DNA of 64,000 nt from Brevibacillus choshinensis (GTDB lineage: Bacteria > Bacillota > Bacilli > Brevibacillales > Brevibacillaceae). A model generated the notes under the pieces. The model ran no database searches and had not been told where the DNA came from. It saw nothing but the letters and a program-made list of their open reading frames with translations. The translations under genes and the position numbers were made by a program. Shown here piece by piece: positions 1-8,779 of this stretch (positions within the stretch are counted from its first letter, which is position 1; every line of letters starts with the position of its first letter). The stretch covers positions 4,067,001-4,131,000 of the forward strand of contig NZ_CP069127.1 of NCBI RefSeq assembly GCF_016811915.1, in the 5' to 3' direction.

Positions 1-742
1 TCGGATAGACGATATCCACGGTGTTGGATGCATTATTGCCCGCACCGAATGGGGGATCAACCGATTGGAAGGCAGCAGTCGCACCCGTATATCTGTACGC
101 GATGTTGTTAGATTCGAGTCCAACCTGCCACTCTGAATTCAGGAACGCTTTCAATCCTTCGTCACTCAACCGATAGCTGGAAATGCCCATGACCATGCGG
201 ATATCGATGGAGGAAGAAAATCGGGGGAGATATTCCTCCGGGATTCGCGTCCCCACATGATGGAAGACGCCTGGCAAAGGCTCCCCGATGATTACCTCGT
301 CCCCTGCAAGCAGTTTTCTTCCCTGAAATCCACCCAATTGACTCAAGGTGTACGTCGATTTCGAGCCGAGCACGTCGGGAACCTGAATCCCCCCTGACAC
401 GCACAAATAGGTTTTTACGCCTTTGGCCGTTGAACGAAGGGTGAGAACATCACCTTCTTGGACGCAGACCGACTCCCACATGGGGATGGGCTGCCCGTTC
501 ACTTTCACATCCATAGGGGCGCCCGTGATGGCGATGACCGTTTTCTTGCGCACTTCGATTTTGGGACCGAGCAGCGTGATCTCCAGAGCGGCATAGTCGA
601 TGGGATTGCCCAATAAAATGTTTCCCAGACAAAACGAATATCTGTCTGCTGCACCGGAAGGAGGAACCCCTAAGTGGTAGTAATCTTTTCGGCCCGAATC
701 CTGCACCAAGGTTTGCAATCCACCGTCCAAGATGTAGAACAA
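1..742 (-). CDS. pxpC: Biotin-dependent carboxyltransferase / 5-oxoprolinase subunit C-like (second copy, 3' end outside window)
   Basis: PxpC/KipA-like protein of the carboxyltransferase subdomain C/D family, which acts with PxpB and PxpA in ATP-dependent opening of 5-oxoproline or related substrates. The visible 247 residues begin LFYILDGGLQTLVQDSGR and contain the family motifs GVPPSGAADRYSF, ALEITLLGP, GGFQGRKLLAGD and PPFGAGNNASN. The chosen start is TTG at 742, because GGAGGGG lies 7 bases upstream and the preceding pxpB copy stops one base before it; no suitable ATG exists. The gene runs off the left edge. It clearly resembles the pxpC at 6260-7228 but is distinct in sequence. The family is sure; the substrate is unknown. 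Confidence 0.85.
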   Translation of the reverse strand, partial: MFYILDGGLQTLVQDSGRKDYYHLGVPPSGAADRYSFCLGNILLGNPIDYAALEITLLGPKIEVRKKTVIAITGAPMDVKVNGQPIPMWESVCVQEGDVLTLRSTAKGVKTYLCVSGGIQVPDVLGSKSTYTLSQLGGFQGRKLLAGDEVIIGEPLPGVFHHVGTRIPEEYLPRFSSSIDIRMVMGISSYRLSDEGLKAFLNSEWQVGLESNNIAYRYTGATAAFQSVDPPFGAGNNASNTVDIVYP

Positions 743-743
743 G

Positions 744-1631
744 CTAGAACCCCTCCATCAATTGCTTCAGATAGCCTTTTCTGTCGGCGAAATAGTCTTC
801 CGTCGAGAAATCTACGTATTTGATCCGGTATCGGTACGTCCCTTCATCGACCTGCTGGACAATCCGATTGTACTCGGCTTCGTCAACGGGACGATGCTTC
901 CAGATATCTCCTGGCTTGGCCAAAAAGAAGGTATCCTTGAGATCGGGAAGCCTCTGCGATTGATCGAATACGGGAACCGCTGCCATCCCAATCAGCTGGT
1001 AGCTGCCGGGGGCACTCAGCGGATAGATCACTGTAAACGCCCCACCGATCCCGACAGCCTGGCTCGGTGTATCAGTCCGGGGGCTTATGTATTTAGGCGT
1101 CTGGATGATTTGCTCTTTCGTAAGACCGAGCGGATATTCCCATGCCGTTCCGGGGATAAATCCCATCATCGTGATCAGGTAGGGACTGGAGGAATGTGCC
1201 TCGATAAAGCGCTCCTTTTCGGCATAGCCGTTCAACTTCATGACCAGCTCAAAATTGCTTTTTGCCTCATGGGCGATATTGCGCTCCTGAAAGCGTCTGC
1301 TGTACTCCTGTGTCAGCGGATCGTCATACCAGATCGGGATCTCGACAATACGGACCTGCATGTTCAATTCGGACGGATTGCTTTTCGTGATGTCAATCTC
1401 TTTCAAATACTCCAGAAGGTCGGCGACAGAAATCACTTCCGGATCGAAACGGATGATATACGAAGAGTTGGAGGGACAAATATCTTGGATGCCAGGTATT
1501 TGCCGCTTCCGCAATTCGTTTGTGACGGCTAATGCCTTGAAATTGCTTTCCTCCCTCATGTCCCGGGAGATCTCCGCGTAGATGTACTCGTCACCGCCGA
1601 AGTCGAATCTGGTTTCTGGCAGGGTAAACAT
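744..1631 (-). CDS. pxpB: 5-oxoprolinase subunit B-like (KipI/allophanate hydrolase subunit 1 family), second copy
   Basis: Carboxyltransferase domain subunit 1 family, 295 residues, normally paired with a PxpC protein. Family motifs visible are GGDEYIYAEIS, DICPSNSSYIIRFDP, GFIPGTAWEYPL, PRTDTPSQAVGIGG and PLSAPGSYQLIGM. The ATG at 1631 is preferred over a TTG two codons upstream, since AAGGAG sits 6 bases before the ATG. It lies 14 bases downstream of the sigma-54 activator gene and 1 base upstream of the second pxpC copy, so the three are probably cotranscribed. No PxpA partner is seen here, so this pair may share the PxpA at 3831-4589 or an external one. Confidence 0.88.
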   Translation of the reverse strand: MFTLPETRFDFGGDEYIYAEISRDMREESNFKALAVTNELRKRQIPGIQDICPSNSSYIIRFDPEVISVADLLEYLKEIDITKSNPSELNMQVRIVEIPIWYDDPLTQEYSRRFQERNIAHEAKSNFELVMKLNGYAEKERFIEAHSSSPYLITMMGFIPGTAWEYPLGLTKEQIIQTPKYISPRTDTPSQAVGIGGAFTVIYPLSAPGSYQLIGMAAVPVFDQSQRLPDLKDTFFLAKPGDIWKHRPVDEAEYNRIVQQVDEGTYRYRIKYVDFSTEDYFADRKGYLKQLMEGF

Positions 1632-1645
1632 AAGCAACTCCTTTT

Positions 1646-3718
1646 CTATTGCAGAAATTTCTGAATTCTGCGACTAAGTGTAGCAGGACTTACGCCAAGG
1701 ATTTTGGCAACTTTCGAGGCGGTGCCGTATTTTTTCAAAGCAAGCGAGATCAGTTGATTCTCCACTTCCTCGACCGCTTCTCTCAGCGGCATGATGTCCA
1801 GTACCAATGTTTTGTTCTCCCGACCGCGATCTTCTTCCACATATAAATGAGGGAGAACGTCTTCCGTACCGATATTGTCTTTTCTCGTTGTCACGACTAG
1901 TCTTTCGATTACGTTTTGCAGTTCTCTGACATTTCCTGGCCAAGCATAGCCCTCCAAGGCATTCAGAGCTTCCCGGGTCAGGCTTTTGTCGAGATGGTAT
2001 AGGCTGTTGAATCGCTTCAGGAAATGAATGGCCAACGGAATGATGTCCGGCGTTCGCTTGCGGAGCGGCGGTATCTCGATGGGAATCACATGCAAGCGGT
2101 AATACAGATCTTCCCGAAATTTTCGACTCCTCACCAGTTCTTTGAGATTCTGGTTGGTTGCCGCAATCACACGCACATCGACGGGAAAGGTTCTTGTTCC
2201 TCCGACACGCATGATTTCCCGCTCCTGCAGGACACGAAGGAGTTTCGCCTGCATGGGGTATGGCAGCTCCGTCACCTCGTCGAGAAAGATGCTTCCTTTG
2301 TGCGCCAGTTCGAACAAGCCCGGCTTACCCTTTTGATCCGCTCCGGTAAATGCCCCTTTTTCATAGCCGAACAGTTCGCTTTCGATTAAACTTTCAGGGA
2401 GAGCTCCGCAGTTGACCCGAATGAACGGTTCATTCTTTCTTGCGCTGTACTCATGGATCGTTTGGGCGAAGACCTCTTTTCCCACACCCGATTCCCCCAC
2501 AAGCAGCACCGTCGAATCCACCTGGGCGATATGCTTTACCTCGTCAACCAGCCTTTCCATCCCTTTGGAGCGGTAGACCAGTTTTCGTAGGTTATCCTGC
2601 CTGGTGAGGATCTCATCCATATCTGGATCATGATCTTTCGCTTTCCTTCCTGACATTTCCAATTCAGGGCGCATGACGTGGATCCCGGTGATATCCCGGG
2701 ACAAGATCACGACCTTTTCCAGCTTGTCACCGTGAAATACCGGGGTGGCGACCGACCAGACCATTCTGCCCTTTTGGGATTCCTGGATCATGGACAGCTT
2801 TTTCTTCTGCGTCATGCACAAATCGGCAATGTTCGGATAAAAAATCCCTGCCCTTTCAAGCTGATAGACGTCCGAATCGATCAGCTGTTCGGGGGTTTGC
2901 ACCTGCCAGAAATCACGCAAAAAGGTTCCCGCGATCCGGACGATTTTGCCGGCATGATTGACCACGATGATTTGCTCGTTTTCCGAGGAATAGATGGCCT
3001 GCAAATCGTCGCTGATATTGCGAACGAATTCGAGCTCATTCACGGCTTCTCCCAATCTTTCCCGGTGGGAGAAGATATGCACGATTCCGATGATCTTGCC
3101 ATTTTCATAGAGGGGAGAAAAATTTCCGCTGATCCGTTTGTAGTTGATAGAGCTTTCCACGCTGAGCAGCTGTTTTCCTGATAAGACCTCTTCCAAATCC
3201 TTGTCGATGGTGAGCAATGTTTTATAGTTCCGATATTGCAGGACGGTTTTTGGCAACCCGAGGATTTGCTCTGCGGTTTCATTCATGAAGGTGATTTCAA
3301 AGTGAGGGTCTGTCGTGATGATGCCTATGCCTGAGCTGTTGAAGATGTGATTCAGCTGCTCTAGCTTGTACTGGCCGAGGTGATTTTTGGCCTCGCTGGC
3401 ACTGGTATACCCCGCGATGTTTCCTGCCTGATCCATCCCCAATACGACATGGATATTGTGATAAAAGGAAATGGGGCTCTCGGCAGGCACCCGAACCATA
3501 TCTTTTCGATACTCTACCTGTCCGGATAAGTCGCCGGACGCTGTGATCTGCCCCAGGAGGAAAGGTCGGTCGATATAGCCGACAATCCCTTGGTGCGAAT
3601 CGTCAACGAGCAGCAGATCCAGTTTGCTCGATTCCAACAAGACTAGCGCTTCCTGTATGGTGCTCTCGATCGGTAACAAGATGGAAACCGGTCTCAAGAT
3701 ATCTTTCCATACCAGCAA
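1646..3718 (-). CDS. Sigma-54-dependent transcriptional activator with CBS, PAS, AAA+ and Fis-type HTH domains
   Basis: Enhancer-binding activator of about 690 residues. In order: a CBS-like region (1-110), two PAS-like sensor regions (about 125-225 and 240-345), the AAA+ domain (about 385-620) and a Fis-type helix-turn-helix at 655-690. The AAA+ domain has Walker A GESGVGKE near 408 and the sigma-54 contact loop GAFTGA near 455; the HTH contains TASKVAKILGVSPATLSRR. TTG at 3718 is chosen because GGAGGGG lies 5 bases upstream; a longer frame back to 3868 would overlap pxpA and a terminator. It is the obvious candidate regulator of the sigma-54 promoter at 14221-14235. The CBS and PAS regions suggest that it senses a small molecule, which is unknown. 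Confidence 0.92.
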   Translation of the reverse strand: MLVWKDILRPVSILLPIESTIQEALVLLESSKLDLLLVDDSHQGIVGYIDRPFLLGQITASGDLSGQVEYRKDMVRVPAESPISFYHNIHVVLGMDQAGNIAGYTSASEAKNHLGQYKLEQLNHIFNSSGIGIITTDPHFEITFMNETAEQILGLPKTVLQYRNYKTLLTIDKDLEEVLSGKQLLSVESSINYKRISGNFSPLYENGKIIGIVHIFSHRERLGEAVNELEFVRNISDDLQAIYSSENEQIIVVNHAGKIVRIAGTFLRDFWQVQTPEQLIDSDVYQLERAGIFYPNIADLCMTQKKKLSMIQESQKGRMVWSVATPVFHGDKLEKVVILSRDITGIHVMRPELEMSGRKAKDHDPDMDEILTRQDNLRKLVYRSKGMERLVDEVKHIAQVDSTVLLVGESGVGKEVFAQTIHEYSARKNEPFIRVNCGALPESLIESELFGYEKGAFTGADQKGKPGLFELAHKGSIFLDEVTELPYPMQAKLLRVLQEREIMRVGGTRTFPVDVRVIAATNQNLKELVRSRKFREDLYYRLHVIPIEIPPLRKRTPDIIPLAIHFLKRFNSLYHLDKSLTREALNALEGYAWPGNVRELQNVIERLVVTTRKDNIGTEDVLPHLYVEEDRGRENKTLVLDIMPLREAVEEVENQLISLALKKYGTASKVAKILGVSPATLSRRIQKFLQ

Positions 3719-3812
3719 GGTATCCCCTCCGAAAGAACATAGTGGACGTGTTTTTCCCTTGCTTCTAGAATACCAATCTTTCCCTAGAAATGGGCGCAAT
3801 CTGTAAAAAAAA

Positions 3813-3834
3813 CTGACCGCATGCTTGCGATCAG
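3813..3834 (-). terminator. Rho-independent terminator at the end of the catabolic operon
   Basis: A stem of nine pairs with one mismatch and a 4-base loop is followed on the minus strand by eight T residues. It overlaps the pxpA stop codon. It separates the long operon (14170-3831) from the regulator/pxpBC unit to the left. Confidence 0.85.
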
Positions 3835-4589
3835 CTTTTTCGTATCGGTTCGATGGCAATGCCGGCAATGCGAAAGGCTTCGTGAATGTGCCTGGTCAGC
3901 TCTACCGCCCCTGGGGTATCGGCGTGGATGCAGATCGTTTCGGCATGCACCTGCGTTTCTTCCCCATCGGGAGTAAGCACGACGCCTTCTTTGACCATGC
4001 GTACCACGCGCGCTGCCATTGCTTCGTAGTCCTGAATGTTCGGGCCTGTTCGGGTGAGGACGATGGAGCCCTCTTTTGTATGCTCTCTGTCCGCGTATAC
4101 CTCTCGCACGACCTGCACGCCCATTTGCTGTCCGACCCATTCGACCGCGGAGTTTTGCAGGGCGAAGACGATCATCTCCTTGGAAACGCTAACCAATGCT
4201 TCCAGTATGGCTCTGGCGATTTTTTCGTCATCCATGGCCATCATGTACAAGGCTCCGTGCGGCTTGCAATGCTGCAGCTCCAGCTGAAAGCACGAAGCAA
4301 ACTCTCGCAATGCCCCGACTTGATAAAGGATATAGTCCCGGATCTCATCAGGCGTACACGTCATGTACCGCCGCCCAAAGCCCATCTGATCCGGAAAGCC
4401 AGGATGCGCACCGATCGCTACGCCATACTCCTTGGCCATTTGGACCGTTTTTCTCATGACTTGGGGATCTCCAGCGTGGTAGCCGCAAGCGATGTTGGCG
4501 GAGGATATGTACTTGATCATTTCCTCGTCGCTGCCCATTTTGTAGAGCCCGAAGCTCTCCCCCATATCACAATTCAGATCTACCTTCAC
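3831..4589 (-). CDS. pxpA: 5-oxoprolinase subunit A (LamB/YcsF family)
   Basis: LamB/YcsF family protein of 252 residues, the standard length. It begins KVDLNCDMGESFG, the signature start of the family, and has ANIACGYHAGDP, IGAHPGFPD and QHCKPHGALY. PxpA works with PxpB and PxpC to hydrolyse 5-oxoproline with ATP. The GTG start at 4589 follows AGGGGGGAG. It is the last gene of the operon, 18 bases after the biotin carboxylase. Because biotin carboxylase and carrier genes sit beside it, the substrate here may be another lactam or cyclic amide; that is inference. Confidence 0.92.
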   Translation of the reverse strand: MKVDLNCDMGESFGLYKMGSDEEMIKYISSANIACGYHAGDPQVMRKTVQMAKEYGVAIGAHPGFPDQMGFGRRYMTCTPDEIRDYILYQVGALREFASCFQLELQHCKPHGALYMMAMDDEKIARAILEALVSVSKEMIVFALQNSAVEWVGQQMGVQVVREVYADREHTKEGSIVLTRTGPNIQDYEAMAARVVRMVKEGVVLTPDGEETQVHAETICIHADTPGAVELTRHIHEAFRIAGIAIEPIRKS

Positions 4590-4607
4590 TCTTTCTCCCC
4601 CCTGACG

Positions 4608-5948
4608 TTACTTGATTAGCGCGGATTCCACGAATTTCGTATCGTAAGTCCCTGCTTGAAAGGCTGGATCATCCATGATGGACGCAAGCAAAGGCAGATT
4701 GTTTTTGATCCCGCTGATCACGCATTGCTCCAAGGCATCTTTCATTTTTCGAATCGCTTCCTGCCTGCTTGCACCGTGCGTGATGATTTTTCCAATCATC
4801 GGGTCGTAGAAGGGGGTGACCTGATTTCCTTCGGTTACGGCAAACTCGAGACGCGCCCAGTCGGGGAGCCGCAGCGTCTCGATCTTTCCTGGCGAGGGCA
4901 TAAAGGTGCGGGCATCCTCTGCATACAACCGACATTCAATGGAATGACCCTGCGGCGACAAAGGGATTTCATCCAGATCGAGCGGCAGACCAGCAGCGAT
5001 TTTGAGCTGCCACTCCACGAGATCCACACCTGTAATTTCTTCCGTCACCGGATGCTCCACCTGAATGCGCGTATTCATTTCAAGGAAGTAGTATTCTCCC
5101 TGTCCATCCACGATGAATTCCATTGTCCCTACATTGGTGTAGCCGATGCTTGCCGCCCCTCTCACCGCTGCCGCACATAACGCTTCACGGGCCTGCGGGT
5201 CAAGAAAAGGGGATGGCGCCTCTTCCACTATTTTTTGGTTGCGCCTCTGGATGGAACATTCCCGTTCCCACAAGTGCACCAGGTTGCCGAGCGAATCCCC
5301 GACGATCTGTACCTCGATATGGCGCGGTGAGGTGATATACTTCTCCAGAAACAAGGTATCATCGCCAAAGTACGAGCCTGCACGCTGAGCCGTGCTCTCA
5401 AATGCTTTTTCCAGCTCCTGATCGCTGTGAACAATCTGCATGCCGATCCCGCCGCCGCCGGCACTCGCCTTGAGCATGATCGGATAGCCTATTTCGTTTG
5501 CCGCCCGTTTGGCTTCCTCCACCGAGGAAAGTCCGTGATCGACTCCCGGAACGATCGGAATCCCAGCGGCCTGCATCTGATTGCGGGCAGCTATCTTGTC
5601 GCCCATCAGTCGAATCACCGATGCAGATGGGCCGATAAAGGTGAAGCCTTCCTCGGTGCACCTTTCCGCGAATGCACCGTTCTCAGCCAAGAATCCATAG
5701 CCGGGGTGGATGGCGCAGGCTCCGGTTTCTTTTGCAGCCCGGATGATATTGTCCATATCCAGATAGCTTTTCTTGACGGGGGCAGGACCGATGCATACGG
5801 CTTCATCCGCTTCCCGGACAAACAAGGCGTCCTTGTCAGCCTCCGAGTAAACGGCAACCGTTTGAATCGACAATCGCTTGCAGGTGCGGATGATTCGGCG
5901 GGCAATTTCCCCTCTGTTGGCGATCAGCACTTTTTTGAAATAGCTCAT
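4608..5948 (-). CDS. accC: Biotin carboxylase subunit (AccC-like)
   Basis: ATP-dependent biotin carboxylase, 446 residues, which carboxylates biotin on the carrier protein using bicarbonate. It begins MSYFKKVLIANRGEIA; the ATP-grasp glycine-rich loop KASAGGGGIGM is near residue 160, followed by EMNTRIQVEHPVTEE and the C-terminal domain motif IECRLYAED. The start at 5948 has GGAGG 5 bases upstream; the longer ATG at 5990 has no such site. Its neighbours are a biotin carrier and PxpA/B/C rather than the usual fatty-acid genes. It is therefore probably a dedicated catabolic carboxylase and not the housekeeping acetyl-CoA carboxylase subunit. Confidence 0.92.
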   Translation of the reverse strand: MSYFKKVLIANRGEIARRIIRTCKRLSIQTVAVYSEADKDALFVREADEAVCIGPAPVKKSYLDMDNIIRAAKETGACAIHPGYGFLAENGAFAERCTEEGFTFIGPSASVIRLMGDKIAARNQMQAAGIPIVPGVDHGLSSVEEAKRAANEIGYPIMLKASAGGGGIGMQIVHSDQELEKAFESTAQRAGSYFGDDTLFLEKYITSPRHIEVQIVGDSLGNLVHLWERECSIQRRNQKIVEEAPSPFLDPQAREALCAAAVRGAASIGYTNVGTMEFIVDGQGEYYFLEMNTRIQVEHPVTEEITGVDLVEWQLKIAAGLPLDLDEIPLSPQGHSIECRLYAEDARTFMPSPGKIETLRLPDWARLEFAVTEGNQVTPFYDPMIGKIITHGASRQEAIRKMKDALEQCVISGIKNNLPLLASIMDDPAFQAGTYDTKFVESALIK

Positions 5949-5997
5949 GTTATCCTCCATTTTTCCAGAAGCGGTTTTTGCGCGCAGCACACCAAAG

Positions 5998-6240
5998 CTA
6001 CTTCAAGGTGACGAGCTCCTGATCCACATCCACAATGCTTTCGTTTTCAACAGCGAAGCAGTCAATGACTCCGTCCACTTCCACTTTCACTTCGTAGAAA
6101 TTTTTCATGACTTCGATGAGTCCGACGATATCACCGGCTTTGACCGAGTCGCCTTCCTGCACATAGTCCGGTTTATCCGGGCTGGGTTTTCGATAAAACA
6201 CACCTGGCAAAGGGGAAAGAATCGCTCTTTTTTCGCTCAT
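5998..6240 (-). CDS. Biotin carboxyl carrier protein (AccB-like, short form)
   Basis: An 80-residue protein consisting of a biotinyl/lipoyl domain alone. The biotinylation site is the lysine of EVMKNFYEV (residue 46), and the opening ILSPLPGVFYRKPSPDKPDY matches biotinyl domains. It would carry carboxybiotin between the neighbouring AccC-like enzyme and a carboxyltransferase, probably the PxpB/PxpC pair immediately upstream. It lacks the long N-terminal region of housekeeping AccB proteins. Confidence 0.88.
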   Translation of the reverse strand: MSEKRAILSPLPGVFYRKPSPDKPDYVQEGDSVKAGDIVGLIEVMKNFYEVKVEVDGVIDCFAVENESIVDVDQELVTLK

Positions 6241-6259
6241 ACCAGTTCCTCCTGTCCAT

Positions 6260-7228
6260 TTATAGAGAAGCGGCGATGCGTCTCAGTTTTTCCTGTGTTT
6301 CTCTTCTGGCCTGCAGAGCTTCGATCATGGATACCGAAACAAAGCGAACCTTCTCATTCGTCTTGATTTGTCCCATGCGGTTCAAATCACTGCTGATGAC
6401 CGTGGCGATCGTGGCATATCCGCCTCCCGTCACCGCATCATGCAGCAGAACGATCGGTTCCACACCATCCGGTACCTGAATGGATCCGATCGGATAGCCG
6501 AGATCGGTCACATTCGACGGATTGCTGCCGGCTCCAAAAGGCTGCTTTCGCTCGACGAACTGAAGTCGCTCTCCCCGATGGCGATACCCGATGCGGTTGG
6601 CCTCCGGAGTAACCGTCCATTCCGTCTGCAAAAACGACTGTTTGCTCTCTTCTGTCAGCCGATAGCTGCAAAGGCCGACGACGACCCTGATTTCGTGCGC
6701 TTTGCCAAAGGCGGGGATGTCCGCATCCGAAATCTTGCTGCCTACCGGAACATCCTTTTCCTTCATGTGTCCGGTTTGCAGGACATCTCCTGCAGCCAAG
6801 GGTCTGCCCTGAAAGCCACCGATGCCAATGAGCGTGTAGGTGGACCTTGAATTCATGATGACCGGGACGTCAATGCCGCCTTCTACTGCCAAATACACTC
6901 TCGCCCCTGACTTGACGAAATCGAAGGACAGGACATCTCCCTCACGTACCGCGAGCGTTTCCCACATGGGGACGGATTCCCCATTGATCTTGGGTGGCAT
7001 GCTGCCTCCCGTGAGGCTGATACGCATGTCTTTTTCAAACAAAAGCTCGGGACCGAGATAGGTGATTTCCAGAGCAGCTGCATTCGGCTGATTTCCGACG
7101 AGCAGATTGGCGACCGTATAGGAATATTGATCCATCGCACCGGAAGGAGGCATGCCGATCTCATAGAAGCCGATTCGTCCCTTGTCCTGAACCGTTGTTT
7201 GCAGACCCGGTTTGCTCACCTTAATCAT
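6260..7228 (-). CDS. pxpC: Biotin-dependent carboxyltransferase / 5-oxoprolinase subunit C (first copy)
   Basis: PxpC/KipA-like protein of 322 residues. It begins MIKVSKPGLQTTVQDKGR; motifs include GMPPSGAMDQYSY, GGFQGRPLAAGD and PFGAGSNPSNVTDLGYPIG, and a glycine-rich GGYATIATV element near the C-terminus. GAGGAGG lies 7 bases upstream of the ATG. Its start overlaps the end of pxpB by 8 bases, the normal translational coupling of this pair. The carboxyltransferase-like fold together with the adjacent biotin carrier supports a real biotin-dependent carboxyl transfer here. Confidence 0.9.
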   Translation of the reverse strand: MIKVSKPGLQTTVQDKGRIGFYEIGMPPSGAMDQYSYTVANLLVGNQPNAAALEITYLGPELLFEKDMRISLTGGSMPPKINGESVPMWETLAVREGDVLSFDFVKSGARVYLAVEGGIDVPVIMNSRSTYTLIGIGGFQGRPLAAGDVLQTGHMKEKDVPVGSKISDADIPAFGKAHEIRVVVGLCSYRLTEESKQSFLQTEWTVTPEANRIGYRHRGERLQFVERKQPFGAGSNPSNVTDLGYPIGSIQVPDGVEPIVLLHDAVTGGGYATIATVISSDLNRMGQIKTNEKVRFVSVSMIEALQARRETQEKLRRIAASL

Positions 7229-8096
7229 GGTACAACCTCCTCATTACGCTCTCCGAGAAAGACTCCAGATCCCCCAAAACCTCGCCGGGGGTAAAGGTAA
7301 ACGCCTTTTTCTGATAGGTAAAGGTACCCTCGTCCACTTGCTTGCGGATGTCGTCGTATTCGTCGCGGGTAATGCTGCGGTAGCGGAAAATGTCGCCTTG
7401 CTGCGGGAATACCATGGAATCCTTGAAGTCAGGCAGCGTCTGCTCTTTTTGATAGATGGGAGCAGGAGCAATTCCATAGAGCTGATATCCGCCGGCACCC
7501 TGTACGGGGTAAATGACGGAAAAGGCTCCGCCAAAACCGAATGCGCGCTCTGGCGTAAAAGTCCGCGGGCGAACGTATTTGGGCACTTCGATCTGCTTTT
7601 CACGCGGAACCATCTGAAAGCACCATGGCAGGCCCGGAACAAAGCCGATCATGGAAACGAGGAAGGGAGATCGCGTGATGGCTTCGATGAAGTCGTCCGT
7701 ATTCGCGTATCCATTGATGCGGGCGGAATATTGAAGGTCGGTTGCCTCGGGATCCTGGTGTCGATCCCGAAAACGCATCAGTGCTTCATGCGTCCACGGA
7801 TCTTCAAAGAGGACGGGGACATCCACCAAACGGCTGGAGATCGTCACATCCAGTGGGTCGATTGTCCTTTCAATTTCCTTCAGCTCGTTCATCAGCACTT
7901 CCGGATCAAGGACATCCGGATCGAAGCGCACCATGTACGACGCGTTGGATGGACAAATATCGAGGATCCCTTCTACTTGCTTTTCCTTTAATTTCCGGGT
8001 GATCGCCATGCCGGCGAAGTTGGATTCCAGACTCATCTCTTCGGATAGCTGGACAAAGATGAATTCGTCACCGCCGTATTCATAAAGTGTATTCAC
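7221..8096 (-). CDS. pxpB: 5-oxoprolinase subunit B (KipI family, first copy)
   Basis: Carboxyltransferase subunit 1 family protein of 291 residues. Motifs are GGDEFIFVQLSEEMS, DICPSNASYMVRFDP, GFVPGLPWCFQM, PERAFGFGGAFSVIYP and QGAGGYQLYGIAP. The GTG start at 8096 follows GGAGGTGAG. It is translationally coupled to pxpC downstream. It is homologous to the copy at 744-1631 but only moderately similar, so the two pairs are not a recent duplication. Confidence 0.9.
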   Translation of the reverse strand: MNTLYEYGGDEFIFVQLSEEMSLESNFAGMAITRKLKEKQVEGILDICPSNASYMVRFDPDVLDPEVLMNELKEIERTIDPLDVTISSRLVDVPVLFEDPWTHEALMRFRDRHQDPEATDLQYSARINGYANTDDFIEAITRSPFLVSMIGFVPGLPWCFQMVPREKQIEVPKYVRPRTFTPERAFGFGGAFSVIYPVQGAGGYQLYGIAPAPIYQKEQTLPDFKDSMVFPQQGDIFRYRSITRDEYDDIRKQVDEGTFTYQKKAFTFTPGEVLGDLESFSESVMRRLYHD

Positions 8097-8149
8097 GTCT
8101 CACTCACCTCCATAATGGGTCCTGCTGTGCATGCTTGCTCATGACGCAT

Positions 8150-8758
8150 TCATCGCATTTGTTTAGCTGCTTCGAAATCAGCAAGCGTATCGATGTCAAA
8201 GTGGATGCCAGGATCATTGACAGGCAAAAGAATTCGCCGCTTCATGCTGGCAATGATCGCTTTGGCACCTTGGTCCCCTTCCAGCTCTTCAAACAGATGG
8301 CTGCTCACATTTCCGAAAAAGACGGGATGCCCGGCCCTCTCCTGATAGGCCGGCTGGATCACAAAAGCTTCCTGCTCCTGCTGCAGCATTTGATTCCCGC
8401 GCGACCATACCTCATGAACCGTTTGGCTGCAGACATAAGGCTGATCACCGAGGAATACCATGACCGAAGCGTGGGTTTCCAAGGCTTTTCGAATGCCCAG
8501 CTTGAACGATGTGCTTTGACCCGTCCGGTACAGCGGATTGAACACCCATTGAAAGCGCGGATCATCGATGGGGATGGAGCGCGAAATCTTGTCAGCCTCG
8601 TGGCCAATCACGGCTGCTACTTGGGCAAACTCCTCTTTTAGCGCCAGCCCTATGACGTGTTCGAGCAAAGGACGTCCATGCAGGTCCAGCAGCTGTTTGG
8701 CCGAACCCATTCGGGAGGACATTCCGGCTGCCAATATCACAGCGCAAATCTGTCTCAT
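8150..8758 (-). CDS. Molybdenum cofactor nucleotidyltransferase (MocA-like)
   Basis: Nucleotidyltransferase of the MobA/MocA family, 202 residues. It has the N-terminal nucleotide-binding motif VILAAGMSSRMGSAKQLL and the metal-binding FLGDQPYV near residue 106, with NPLYRTGQSTSF and GHPVFF typical of MocA/CoxI-type enzymes. These cytidylylate molybdopterin to make the dinucleotide form used by xanthine-dehydrogenase-type hydroxylases. Its place between the hydroxylase genes and pxpB supports that role. It starts 21 bases after the XdhC-like gene. Confidence 0.88.
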   Translation of the reverse strand: MRQICAVILAAGMSSRMGSAKQLLDLHGRPLLEHVIGLALKEEFAQVAAVIGHEADKISRSIPIDDPRFQWVFNPLYRTGQSTSFKLGIRKALETHASVMVFLGDQPYVCSQTVHEVWSRGNQMLQQEQEAFVIQPAYQERAGHPVFFGNVSSHLFEELEGDQGAKAIIASMKRRILLPVNDPGIHFDIDTLADFEAAKQMR

Positions 8759-8779
8759 TTTGAACAGTCCTCCTGCTTG

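Noticed and set aside
3719-3868. Longer start for the sigma-54 activator
   Set aside because: It would overlap pxpA and a terminator; the TTG at 3718 has a strong ribosome binding site.
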